From: Aliivibrio salmonicida LFI1238
Lineage (GTDB): Bacteria > Pseudomonadota > Gammaproteobacteria > Enterobacterales > Vibrionaceae
Length of the DNA: 64,000 nt
Direction of reading: 5' to 3'
NCBI RefSeq assembly: GCF_000196495.1
Contig: NC_011312.1
Span: 806,001 to 870,000 of the forward strand
Below the pieces are notes generated by a model. The model ran no database searches, had not been told where the DNA came from, and saw nothing but the letters and a program-made list of their open reading frames with translations. Each line of letters begins with the position of its first letter. Positions within the stretch are counted from its first letter, which is position 1. Below, piece by piece: positions 45,281-53,447 of the stretch. The position numbers and the translations under genes were made by a program.

Positions 45281-46645
45281 ATGACAACAGGTAACAGAGA
45301 AAGTTTTAGTTCACGATTAGGGTTTATATTATCAGCTGCTGGTGCAGCGGTGGGTCTGGGTAATATTTGGGGCTTCCCAACTCAGGCAGCAAGTAATGGT
45401 GGTGGTGCCTTTCTATTGGTTTATCTCATCATGATCCTTGTGGTGGCTTTCCCTATGCTTGTTGTCGAAATGGCGATCGGTCGTCATGGTCAAGCAAACC
45501 CAGTAGACAGTATGCGAGCTCTGACTTCAAATCCAATGGGTAAGCGTTTTGGTGCTTTTGTTGGGTGGATTGGTCTGAGTGTACCTAGTGTTGTACTGAT
45601 GTTTTATAGCATTGTTGGTGGTTGGTTAATCTGTTTTCTATTTGGTGCGATGGCCAATGTTGTTGGATTGCATGATCTCGCTGAGTGGTTTAAAGGTTTT
45701 AGCATTGAACGTAATTTACTGGGTACGATACTCTTTTATGTATTAACTATTTTAATCGTACAAGGTGGAATTAAAGACGGTATTGAAAAATGGTCTACTC
45801 GTTTGATGCCGGCATTATTTGTTTTATTTGGATTATTGTTTGTTTATATCATGATGCAGCAGGGTGCTGTTGAAGGGCTAAAGCACTATCTGATTCCTGA
45901 TTTTGAAAAAGTAATGGATAAAAAATTGATTCTAGCAGCCATGGGGCAAGGCTTTTTCTCGCTAACCATTGGTGGCTGTTCAATGCTGATTTACGGATCG
46001 TATTTAAGTAAGACAGAGAATTTACCTAAAATGGCGATGAACGTTACTTTAGTGGATACCGCTGTGGCATTTGTTGCGGGCTTAGTGGTTATGCCTGCAA
46101 TGTTTGTTGCAATGCAAAAGGGCGTTCAAATTTATGCCGAAGATGGATCGTTATTAAGTTCTGACACGTTGGTGTTTACGGTTTTACCAATGATGTTTGA
46201 TAGCTTAGGTTTATTGGGCGATCTGTTCGCCATTGCTTTCTTCTTATTATTAACCATCGCTGCATTAACGTCTTCAATCTCAATGCTTGAATGTTCAGTT
46301 TCTTTAGTGAGTGAGCGATTTGAAACGAGAAGAACACCAACAAGCTGGGTATTAGGTTTATTAATTGCCGTGTTTAGTGTGGTGATTGTCTTTAATTTTT
46401 CTGAACTATTTGGCTTAGTTGCGATGATTGCAACGCAATATTTACAACCTGTCGCAGCATTATTGTTCTGTGTATTTGGTGGCTGGGTGTGGAGTCGTCA
46501 CTCTAAAATTAAAGAGCTTGAGCAAGGTTATCCTGAATTCCAACAAGGATTCTTTGGTAAAGTTTGGCCTCTGTATGTGAAATTTGTGTGTCCTGTTTTA
46601 GTTATCGCCGTATTGTGGGCATCGTTCTTATTCGCTTATAAATAA
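45281..46645 (+). CDS. Neurotransmitter:sodium symporter (NSS) family transporter
   Basis: LeuT-fold Na+-coupled symporter of 454 residues with about 11-12 membrane helices. The N-terminal helix 1 motif is diagnostic: FILSAAGAAVGLGNIWGFP (about 13-31), with the unwound Gly-x-Gly-Asn that holds Na+ and substrate. The conserved Ser/Thr-rich helix 8 segment TIAALTSSISMLECSVS lies near 325. It probably takes up an amino acid such as Tyr, Trp or Ala, but the substrate cannot be read. It stands alone and ends at a terminator. Confidence 0.93.
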   Translation: MTTGNRESFSSRLGFILSAAGAAVGLGNIWGFPTQAASNGGGAFLLVYLIMILVVAFPMLVVEMAIGRHGQANPVDSMRALTSNPMGKRFGAFVGWIGLSVPSVVLMFYSIVGGWLICFLFGAMANVVGLHDLAEWFKGFSIERNLLGTILFYVLTILIVQGGIKDGIEKWSTRLMPALFVLFGLLFVYIMMQQGAVEGLKHYLIPDFEKVMDKKLILAAMGQGFFSLTIGGCSMLIYGSYLSKTENLPKMAMNVTLVDTAVAFVAGLVVMPAMFVAMQKGVQIYAEDGSLLSSDTLVFTVLPMMFDSLGLLGDLFAIAFFLLLTIAALTSSISMLECSVSLVSERFETRRTPTSWVLGLLIAVFSVVIVFNFSELFGLVAMIATQYLQPVAALLFCVFGGWVWSRHSKIKELEQGYPEFQQGFFGKVWPLYVKFVCPVLVIAVLWASFLFAYK

Positions 46646-46660
46646 ACAGCATTAAGATAG

Positions 46661-46699
46661 AAAAAAGCCAGCAGATAAATGCTGGCTGTTTTATTTTTT
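46661..46699. terminator. Terminator after the NSS gene
   Basis: AGCCAGCA (46666-46673), loop, TGCTGGCT (46680-46687), flanked by six A on the left and a T-rich run on the right; can serve both converging genes. Confidence 0.85.
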
Positions 46700-46736
46700 A
46701 ACTATCGAAAAATACGATACATTCAGTGGTTAATGC

Positions 46737-47347
46737 TTATTTTTTATCCCATGCATTAGCCCAAAGTTGGCTCTCTGCTGGAGCATAAGAAGAGCTTGAG
46801 CACCATGGAGTGTAAGGCCAAGCTTTACACTGATAAACATTACCATCTGTCGCTAAGACTTGGTCACCTTCAGCGTATGTTTTCCCTGCTTCATAAGCGG
46901 GAACATCTGTTGTTGGTGGAGTTGTCGTATCTTCCGATACCAGATTAAAACTGTAACGTTCCTCTACTGAATTATCATCATTTGATGCCAATAGACGCAT
47001 AGAGTAATACCCTTCTTCAACATTCGTTAATGGTAACGAAATCGCTTGGGTTCCTGTGACTTGTTCTGAGTATGACGTCACGCTGTTTCCCATACGGTCA
47101 ATGATATCGACGGTAGTTGAGGCCATCTCATTCGTCGTAATTGTAAACGTGCTCGTTGCTGCTGAATCAATGACGGAATACTCGTTACTAAGTCCTGTAA
47201 TTTTAGCGCTTAACTCTGCTTCTGGATCAGGTATTACGCCGCCACAATCGGTATCACCAATCAGTTTCCAAACGCCCCATTCACCAGTGGTTCCCGGTTC
47301 ATCGCCTTGAGTCCACCAGTCAGCTTGCCACGTTTTGCCATTGTGAC
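46737..47347 (-). pseudogene. 3' fragment of a secreted chitin-binding protein gene, cut off by IS66
   Basis: The minus-strand frame is open from the IS66 boundary (47347) to a stop at 46737. It encodes about 200 residues: a Trp-rich chitin-binding module (WQADWWTQGDEPGTTGEW), a beta domain (about residues 45-135) and a final CBM5/12-type module (VYQCKAWPYTPWCSSSS). The layout looks like the C-terminus of a GbpA-type LPMO or a chitinase. No start, signal peptide or catalytic domain is left, and the sequence past the IS is phage DNA, so the 5' part has been lost from here. The fragment probably has no function. Confidence 0.85.
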
Positions 47348-47363
47348 GTAAGCGTGCGGGGAA

Positions 47364-48849
47364 CTACACCTTGTCTTTTACATTCCAAGGTAAAAGTGAA
47401 TCGATATCTGGCGATCCAACACATAAACGATCTAGACAATACCTAATATAATCGTAAGGGATTAATCCGTTTGCCTTTGCTGTTTCTACAATGCTGTAAA
47501 GCATTGCACTTGAATCTGCACCAGCCGTTGAACCCGAAAATAACCAGTTTTTCCGGCCGATAACAAACGGTTTAACCGCTCGCTCTGCTCGATGTAATCA
47601 ATAGATAACAATCCATCATCAATATAACGAACTAATTTATCCCATTGATTTATGTATAGCTAATCGCCTCACCTAATTTTGTTTTAGGTGATACTCGACT
47701 AACTGCGCTATCAAGCCAATCACGGAGCTCTTTAAGTAAATCGCGGGCTTCTGTCTGCCTAGCAACATACTTGGCTTCAGGGGAAGCCTCTTTTAATAAC
47801 GATTCGATCCGGTATAGCTTTTGGATTTTACTCAATACCCAATCTGCACTCCCTGTTTTCCCTTTTACTTGAACACGTTGAGCCTCAATAAATCGTCGAC
47901 GTGCGTGTGCCCAACAGCCAACTAAAATCGCTTCAGTTTGTTCATAACCTTGGTAACCATCGGTATGTAAATACCCGTTATAACCTTTTAAAAAGTTAAC
48001 TGGATGGTAGCCATGCCTGCTAGATTGATAATCATAAAGTACAATTCCAGGCAAAACACCAGAGCCTGGAGAATCATAGCCAGAGCAGTAGACCCACATA
48101 TAACATTTTGCTTTTTCAACATCCAACACATTTACCGTTGTTTCATCACAATGCAGAGTGGGTTGTTCAAGCAAAATACGATGTAACTCGTTATTAAGAG
48201 GGGTAAATAGTACCGAGCATTTTATTAACCAATCCGCCATCGTTCGCCGTCCAATAATGATACCCCATTGCTGAAATAACGTTTCTTGACGATAAAGTGG
48301 AAGACTGTATTGAAATTTAGCCGTAATAATTTGAGCAAGTAAACTTGCGGTCGCAATCCCTTTAGGGATTGGTGACGCTGGCATTGGGGCTTGTTTAATG
48401 TCTACTGAAGTATTGTTTTTTTCACAATTTCGGCAAGCATATTTAGGACGAACATGTTGAATAACTTCCACTTTAGCTGGTACAAATTCCAACTTTTCAC
48501 TGATGTCTTTACCCATCGCATGCATCTCTAGACCGCAACACTTACAAGTTTTATCTTTTATGTCGTGGATAATAACAGTACGCGGTAAGTCTTCAGGTAA
48601 GCGTTGGCGTTTTGGCTTTTGACGAGTGTAGGTAATCGTTTGTGTGTCATCATTTTCAATGATGATTTCTTCTTCTGTTTCATTGAATAAATCAAATTGA
48701 GTCGAGTCAGATTCACTGCTTTTACCAAAGCGCTGATGTTGAGCCAGCCGAAATTGCTCTAGAAGACGGTTATATTTATTTTCAAGCTGAAGCACAAGTG
48801 CTTTCAGCTCGTCAATGGTATCAGGAAGTGGTTTTATTTTATCAGTCAT
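47364..48849 (-). pseudogene. tnpC: IS66 transposase TnpC, frameshifted (copy 1)
   Basis: Same sequence as the intact 495-residue TnpC of copy 2, but the frame breaks near 47650, where one T is missing after CTATACA, leaving 399 in-frame residues. A second difference near 47593 (a substitution and a missing base in GATAACAATCG) would also shift the frame. The last DDE acid (in NNRAERAV) is lost from the product. One residue changed earlier (Ile for Met before LVGCWAHA). Not expected to be active. Confidence 0.92.
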
Positions 48850-48920
48850 GTAGATGACTATATAACGATAATACAGGTAATCAATCGGTTGCCTCCTATT
48901 CTTGACTGAGAATCAACTAT

Positions 48921-49268
48921 TTAAAGGGTTGTTTGATAATGTACCGGTTGATGTCCTAAGATATCAAAACCTTGTAATAGCAGTGTCAGTTGCTGCTCTG
49001 ATAATGCTAACGTATCGTTATTTATATTTCGTGGCCATTTGAAGCGGTCTTCATCTAATCGCTTGTACCATAAAGCGAATCCTGTTTTATCCCAATACAA
49101 TATTTTGAGTTTATCACGAGGCTTATTGCAAAATATAAATAGAGCATCACTAAACGGTGATAGTTACATTTCTTGCTCAACAATCACGACAAGGCCATTA
49201 ATGGCCTTGCGAAAATCGACAAAATCACGATGAAGATAAATGGTGGAAACATCAGTAAATACATTCAT
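48921..49268 (-). pseudogene. tnpB: IS66 accessory protein TnpB with nonsense codon (copy 1)
   Basis: Codon 35, CAA (Gln) in copy 2, is TAA here (49164-49166), which stops the 115-residue IS66 accessory protein after 34 residues. The rest of the frame is intact. IS66 elements need TnpB for efficient transposition, so this copy is crippled unless copy 2 supplies the protein. Confidence 0.92.
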
Positions 49269-49579
49269 GATTGATACCCTTTTAATAAGAGTCCTATCCA
49301 GTGAGGTTCAGTATTAGCTGGCAATGTTAATCGCAATTTTCCGATAGAAAGTTGAATATCTGGTAATTGTGGAGTGGCGATGATAGTTGATGTTAACGCT
49401 TCTACTTTCAAGAAAGTAGAAGCGTTAATCTTTTGTTTCCATCGTGCTTTACGTGCACTAAATGTCTTTGGCAGAATATTATGGTTACGACAAAATTCAG
49501 CGGCACTAAGCTTGCTAGATTGCTGAGATTCAAATAGAGCGTGCCATTGCTCTGGTGTTCTCTTTTTATCTTTTTGCAT
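49265..49579 (-). CDS. tnpA: IS66 accessory protein TnpA (copy 1)
   Basis: A 104-residue protein identical in translation to TnpA of copy 2. The N-terminal helix-turn-helix (about 10-50, EQWHALFESQQSSKLSAAEF) and the basic FSARKARWKQK segment suggest DNA binding. Its stop overlaps the start of tnpB by 4 bases, the standard IS66 layout. It is the only intact gene in this copy. Confidence 0.92.
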   Translation of the reverse strand: MQKDKKRTPEQWHALFESQQSSKLSAAEFCRNHNILPKTFSARKARWKQKINASTFLKVEALTSTIIATPQLPDIQLSIGKLRLTLPANTEPHWIGLLLKGYQS

Positions 49580-49656
49580 AATTACGTTCTCGTTAAATGA
49601 AAGATCGTAAGATACGCATAATGAATTTTATTTGTTAGGTGTAGTTCCCCGCACGC

Positions 49657-49806
49657 TTACACGACGACGACCGATTCATCTTGAATTCGACGTAACCAGT
49701 AACTATTACGGGGTTTTACTTCGCCCTTAACGTTCAATGGCACTCGCGTAATAGGATCGCGCACCAGTACGTCTTTATTGGTTGGTTTGATTTTTATTTC
49801 ACGCAT
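49657..49806 (-). CDS. DUF2635 phage protein, end defined by the IS66 junction
   Basis: A short phage protein of 49 codons, MREIKIKPTNKDVLVRD ... YWLRRIQDESVVVV (middle omitted). DUF2635 proteins sit just before the tail sheath gene in Mu-like phages. The final Val codon and the TAA stop are formed by IS66 bases (49657-49660), so a few residues of the original C-terminus may be lost. The start ATG 49806 is one base from the stop of the S-like gene. The sheath gene expected next is gone, replaced by the IS. Confidence 0.7.
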   Translation of the reverse strand: MREIKIKPTNKDVLVRDPITRVPLNVKGEVKPRNSYWLRRIQDESVVVV

Positions 49807-50337
49807 TTATGGCTCCATATTTATGACTAATTCATCCCTTATCATGGTCATCAATTCACGCTCCAGAGAGGGGGTCCAACCGATGAAGGTTCGCTTTGGC
49901 ATTCGATAGTTATTCTTGGTCTTAACTCCGCCTTTCCATCGACTGGTTTTTGAGTCATAAAAACCATTAACGTGAGTGGTAAAGGATAAGGTTTGACCTT
50001 CATTATGCTCTCGTCCAATCTTTGCTGGGATACCCGTTAACCCCACCTCAAACGCCTCTCCAGTCACGTTTGTTCTTAACGATCGACTCAATCCCATCAG
50101 CATATTCCGGTTGCTTTTTGTATTGAGTACCACCTTAGGATCCGCCTGTTGCTTTTTAGTGCGCCGAGTTCGAGATTGGTATGGGGTATTATCAATGTCT
50201 CGCTGATGGCTAATTTGCGATCGAAAGAACCGGCGTGAATGATTGGCCAGTTTTTGGTTAAGTTGAAATTGTTGTCTTGGGTTTAATGCGACATTCTCCA
50301 ACATCGAGGTTAAGTGCTCAGGGTTAGTTAATCGCAT
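49807..50337 (-). CDS. Phage virion morphogenesis / tail completion protein (P2 gpS-like)
   Basis: A 176-residue protein with the gpS/Mu gpG features: N-terminal basic helices (RQQFQLNQKLANHSRRFFRSQ), a middle 'NRNMLMGLSRSLRTNV' that matches the usual R/KLxxSL pattern, and the typical KIGREHNEGQ and MPKRTFIGWTPS segments near residue 115 and 148. It completes the tail before head joining. It overlaps the R-like gene by 10 bases. Confidence 0.85.
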   Translation of the reverse strand: MRLTNPEHLTSMLENVALNPRQQFQLNQKLANHSRRFFRSQISHQRDIDNTPYQSRTRRTKKQQADPKVVLNTKSNRNMLMGLSRSLRTNVTGEAFEVGLTGIPAKIGREHNEGQTLSFTTHVNGFYDSKTSRWKGGVKTKNNYRMPKRTFIGWTPSLERELMTMIRDELVINMEP

Positions 50338-50801
50338 TCAGGTAAGTCCCTATCATGAGCGCCCACAAACTCAAGAAGAGGCAGCTCTTCTTCAATTGCG
50401 GCAAGGGCAAAATCACTGACGCAATCAAAACGAATGCCGCCTTGTTGCCATACTCCGTGCTCACTTTCTTCGACTGAATAGGATTCTTTCATGTCGATTT
50501 TCAGTTTGATGTCACATCGGCCGTTATCTAATATCTCAGTCGCAAAAGAAGGGGCGGGTAGCCCTTTTGTTGATCTATCTACATCGTATTGATTAAGCCA
50601 GAGCACCAAATGCATCATTAAGGTTTCAGGCTGAACATCAACATCGCTCATGTTGATGTTTACGGTGTAAGCAATATCAAATCCGTCGACAGAAACGCCT
50701 TGAGCGCACTCAATCTGGCCATCTTCCGCCCACAATTCGACGTTCTTTGCATCGGTTACCGATTGGGTAAACAACTCCGTTAAACTTTGTAAGGCTTTCA
50801 T
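50328..50801 (-). CDS. Phage tail completion protein (P2 gpR-like)
   Basis: A 157-residue protein. It has the features expected of gpR: a long N-terminal helix (MKALQSLTELFTQSV), a beta-rich middle (FDIAYTVNINMSDVDVQPETL) shown in part, and a position just upstream of the S-like gene with overlapping ends. It begins 3 bases after the L-like gene stop. In P2, genes X, Y, K and lysA-C lie between L and R; here nothing does, so the block is compact. Confidence 0.75.
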   Translation of the reverse strand: MKALQSLTELFTQSVTDAKNVELWAEDGQIECAQGVSVDGFDIAYTVNINMSDVDVQPETLMMHLVLWLNQYDVDRSTKGLPAPSFATEILDNGRCDIKLKIDMKESYSVEESEHGVWQQGGIRFDCVSDFALAAIEEELPLLEFVGAHDRDLPECD

Positions 50802-50804
50802 TGG

Positions 50805-51263
50805 TTACACCACCTCAAAGGTATAGGTTTCTTTTCCATGAAGAAGCAAATCAACCGCTCGGCGATAGTGAACCAAACAGTTGTCCGCTTTCTGTTGCAA
50901 GGCGTCTTGTCGCTCGGCCGCTTCTGCGGTCGCGTCCATGCTGAGCTTATTGCCTACGATATAATTGGCGGCGAGAGAGAACACGGCTTGCTTATAAAGA
51001 GCGTTGCCTGTGTCGGTATCCCCAAACCAATATTCGGAAGCATTATCAAGTGTTCCATGTGTGTTCATCAGATCTAACAGCTCGCTATTCACGGTGATGC
51101 GAGCAAGGGTTAGGTTGTGCAAAATACCTATCTCTGTTTCATTACTTAAAAAATGAAACACCGCTTGAAACTCTGCAACAACGAGCTTTGGGTGGTGTAT
51201 TGTTGCGGGTAATTCGCCGAGGTAAGCGTCGTCTTTATTTCCTACAAAGGCCATGCGACTCAT
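50805..51263 (-). CDS. Phage head completion/stabilisation protein (P2 gpL-like)
   Basis: A 152-residue protein. The pattern resembles gpL: helical repeats with LTLARITVNSELLDL near residue 48 and the closing YRRAVDLLLHGKETYTFEVV. The frame is open to 51308, but ATG 51263 is chosen: it has AAAGGAA upstream, and the preceding bases fall in the palindrome at 51281-51346. It lies directly after the capsid gene, with the small terminase gene M missing from between. Confidence 0.78.
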   Translation of the reverse strand: MSRMAFVGNKDDAYLGELPATIHHPKLVVAEFQAVFHFLSNETEIGILHNLTLARITVNSELLDLMNTHGTLDNASEYWFGDTDTGNALYKQAVFSLAANYIVGNKLSMDATAEAAERQDALQQKADNCLVHYRRAVDLLLHGKETYTFEVV

Positions 51264-51280
51264 GTGATATTCCTTTAAAA

Positions 51281-51346
51281 CACAAGCGAAGCGCGTAGCG
51301 AATAACAAGAAACGTATTTTCTTGTTAACGTAAGCGCAGGCTTGTG
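51281..51346. repeat. Nested palindrome between capsid and head-completion genes
   Basis: Outer arms CACAAGC (51281-51287) and GCTTGTG (51340-51346); inner arms AACAAGAAA (51304-51312) and TTTCTTGTT (51318-51326) with loop CGTAT. It sits where P2 relatives carry gene M. It could be a partial terminator or processing site between N and L, or a deletion scar. Confidence 0.6.
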
Positions 51347-51359
51347 AGGGGGGTGTTTC

Positions 51360-52394
51360 TTATACCCATTCACCATCAATCAATAATCTAACGTTATCGA
51401 ATTCAACCGCGGCCGCTTTTTCCAATTGTTCAATGACGTAAGCCATGTTCATGGATTCAAAGTTTTCAATTTGATCGCGTTCGTCATTTCGTTTTGCTAC
51501 CGCTCGACGAATGGAGCCTTCTTGAATGTAGATGGATAAGTTCTTATAGCTTGTGACGAGAATGCCGCTTGGTGGAAATCCAGGCACAGAGACCGCAGGT
51601 AAACCACCGTACGTACCAATAATCTGCATCTCTTCAATTTTGGCTTTTTCGCTTGGGGTATTGCCGTGTTTTACATAGAATTTTGCTTTTTCATAAGCGA
51701 GTAAATCTGAGCCGATAATGGCGATTAAATCTGGCGCATTTTCACACGCATCATGGAGTAATCCTTTTACGTTCATGACCGCCAAATCGAGGTTCACAAA
51801 GTCGCCACCTTCACCAATGCGGATTTCATTTTCGGTTTTACCCTGAACAAGAAGGGCGGCTGGATTGTGCTCACGAAGCGCTTGGAACCAGCCTTTGCAC
51901 ACATCCTCACCGTTTGGATTGGCTTTTGGATCGGTATTCGCTGCGCATTCTTTGCCGTAAAACCCGATGGTGATTTTGTTGGTGTCTATCTGCTCGCGCG
52001 TTTGCATTGAGATGATGATGGCGAAGTTCTTCATGTGCGCAAACGCATCTAACTGGTTGTAGCGCATATGAGTATCAAAGTTAATTTGCTCACACAGGTA
52101 CGGCATTGCCTTTAGGTTAAAGACGGTTTTTGTTTTACGTGTAGTACCCTCTGATGTATCTGTACGACTGGCAATCATGCCAGTGACACCCAATCCTAAC
52201 GCTTCGCCTTTTTGGTTACTGACGGAGATAATGTTGATCTTGCCAAGAAACCAGTTACTCTCACGAATTTGGGCAATGATCCGCTGTGTCTGTACGGGGG
52301 TAACACTGAATTTTTCAGTGACATCGCTGACACCGTATTTTTTAGCGACGGCTTTTGCGTACGCCGCCAGTACGACTTTTGTTGCTTCTTGCAT
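51360..52394 (-). CDS. Phage major capsid protein (P2 gpN-like)
   Basis: Main head protein of P2-type phages, 344 residues from ATG 52394 (MQEATKVVLAAYAKA). It is clearly alike to gpN: VTPVQTQRIIAQIRESNWFL, INIISVSNQKGEALGLGVTG, EQINFDTHMRYNQLD, and the C-terminal ENFESMNMAYVIEQLEKAA. The frame is open to 52433, but the P2 N-terminus supports the later Met. The gene appears intact, and follows the scaffold gene in normal order. Confidence 0.93.
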   Translation of the reverse strand: MQEATKVVLAAYAKAVAKKYGVSDVTEKFSVTPVQTQRIIAQIRESNWFLGKINIISVSNQKGEALGLGVTGMIASRTDTSEGTTRKTKTVFNLKAMPYLCEQINFDTHMRYNQLDAFAHMKNFAIIISMQTREQIDTNKITIGFYGKECAANTDPKANPNGEDVCKGWFQALREHNPAALLVQGKTENEIRIGEGGDFVNLDLAVMNVKGLLHDACENAPDLIAIIGSDLLAYEKAKFYVKHGNTPSEKAKIEEMQIIGTYGGLPAVSVPGFPPSGILVTSYKNLSIYIQEGSIRRAVAKRNDERDQIENFESMNMAYVIEQLEKAAAVEFDNVRLLIDGEWV

Positions 52395-52445
52395 AATCAA
52401 TACTCGATAAAAATAAGAATACCCAGAGGACAATCATTCTGTTTG

Positions 52446-53318
52446 CTATAACCAGCGCTCAGCGTCGTCGTCACCGCCTTCACCCGCCAATAGACGTCCT
52501 TTTTCATCCGTCATGGCACTCAGTTTGGTGGTTAATTCACTCAGTTGAGTGGATAACGCGTCGACTTTTGCAGATAATTCGGTGTTACCTTCTGCAATGG
52601 CGTTAGATCCGTCCGCAGGAGGTGCCGGTGTTGTTGGGGTAAGCGATGTCTCGCCAACGTTGCCTACTGACAGTTTTTCAACCGCCGTAGCTAATATGTT
52701 TAATGCCGTCGCCACCGCTTCATTTTGCTCCGTGTTTTTTGTCAGTAACCCTTTCAGCTCTTCATTCATGTCGTTATCCTCTTCATTATTTTGCTCTTGA
52801 TGGCGGTTACTACTCATAAAGCTCATGAGTTTAGTGATAAATGATCGTTCTTCTTGCTCGTCTAACACATTGCCCGTTAGCATTTTTTTGCTGATAGTGC
52901 TTCCCGTTGAAAGGAGATCTTTTCCTTTATCTTCGGGTCTTCTTGCCGAAAGGTGAATTTCGGTGGTTCCCAGAGACGCGGGGTCGTCCGTTAATGCCAA
53001 TCCGGTTAAGTAATATTTTCCTGAGTCGGCGAAGTTTTTCTGAATTTCGCAGGAGGTATGCAGTAATTGACCTTCTTCAATGGTACTGAGCAGTTTTGAA
53101 TTGGGTTTTAATATCGCCATTAATTGATTGCCACGTTTTTCAACTGACAGGACTGAGCCAAATTTTTCACCCCAATACCAGTGCTCTTCATTAATTCGAG
53201 CGTTGTAGCGCTCAGGATCGTACTGCTCGACGATGTCATCTATCACTTGTTGTTCAATATGACGACCATCAATGGTCGGCCCTGCGGTTAAAATACAAAT
53301 TGGCTCTGACTGAAACAT
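52446..53318 (-). CDS. Phage capsid scaffolding protein / protease (P2 gpO-like)
   Basis: A 290-residue scaffold that guides capsid assembly and cleaves head proteins. The N-terminal protease part (1-125) shows GPTIDGRHIE with Asp17, NEEHWYWG with His46, and DDPASLGT with Ser115, a plausible catalytic triad by analogy with P2 O. The C-terminal half (about 165-280) is helical with heptad character (LSAKVDALSTQLSELTTKLS) after a Thr/Pro/Ala linker, as a scaffold needs. It is transcribed leftward with N, L, R and S from the divergent region at 53319-53447. Confidence 0.88.
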   Translation of the reverse strand: MFQSEPICILTAGPTIDGRHIEQQVIDDIVEQYDPERYNARINEEHWYWGEKFGSVLSVEKRGNQLMAILKPNSKLLSTIEEGQLLHTSCEIQKNFADSGKYYLTGLALTDDPASLGTTEIHLSARRPEDKGKDLLSTGSTISKKMLTGNVLDEQEERSFITKLMSFMSSNRHQEQNNEEDNDMNEELKGLLTKNTEQNEAVATALNILATAVEKLSVGNVGETSLTPTTPAPPADGSNAIAEGNTELSAKVDALSTQLSELTTKLSAMTDEKGRLLAGEGGDDDAERWL

Positions 53319-53377
53319 CCACGTGCTCTCCTGTGTTTTCTAAATTTAATGTAGTGAATCATTCCTCTCTTTAATAG

Positions 53378-53421
53378 CAGCCGTTTTTCTGTATCCCCCT
53401 ATACAGAAAAACCAATGGCTG
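53378..53421. promoter_or_regulatory. Large dyad in the divergent gpO-gpP promoter region
   Basis: GTTTTTCTGTAT (53383-53394) and ATACAGAAAAAC (53401-53412) are perfect 12-bp arms around CCCCCT; outer CAGCC (53378-53382) and GGCTG (53417-53421) extend it. It lies midway between the divergent starts of O and P, the place where P2 has Ogr-activated late promoters, so an activator site is likely. Confidence 0.55.
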
Positions 53422-53447
53422 AGTCACGCCCTTATTTGTAGCACTCT

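Larger units (their letters stand above)
47348..49660 (-). mobile_element. IS66-family element, copy 1 (decayed)
   Basis: The element is 2,313 bp with 23-bp perfect terminal inverted repeats that begin GTAAGCGTGCGGGG. It carries tnpA, tnpB and tnpC on the minus strand. It is nearly identical to copy 2 (60292-62606, opposite orientation), but has a nonsense change in tnpB and two single-base losses in tnpC. The 8 bases on each side (ATTGTGAC and ACGACGAC) do not match, so no target duplication remains. Confidence 0.95.
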
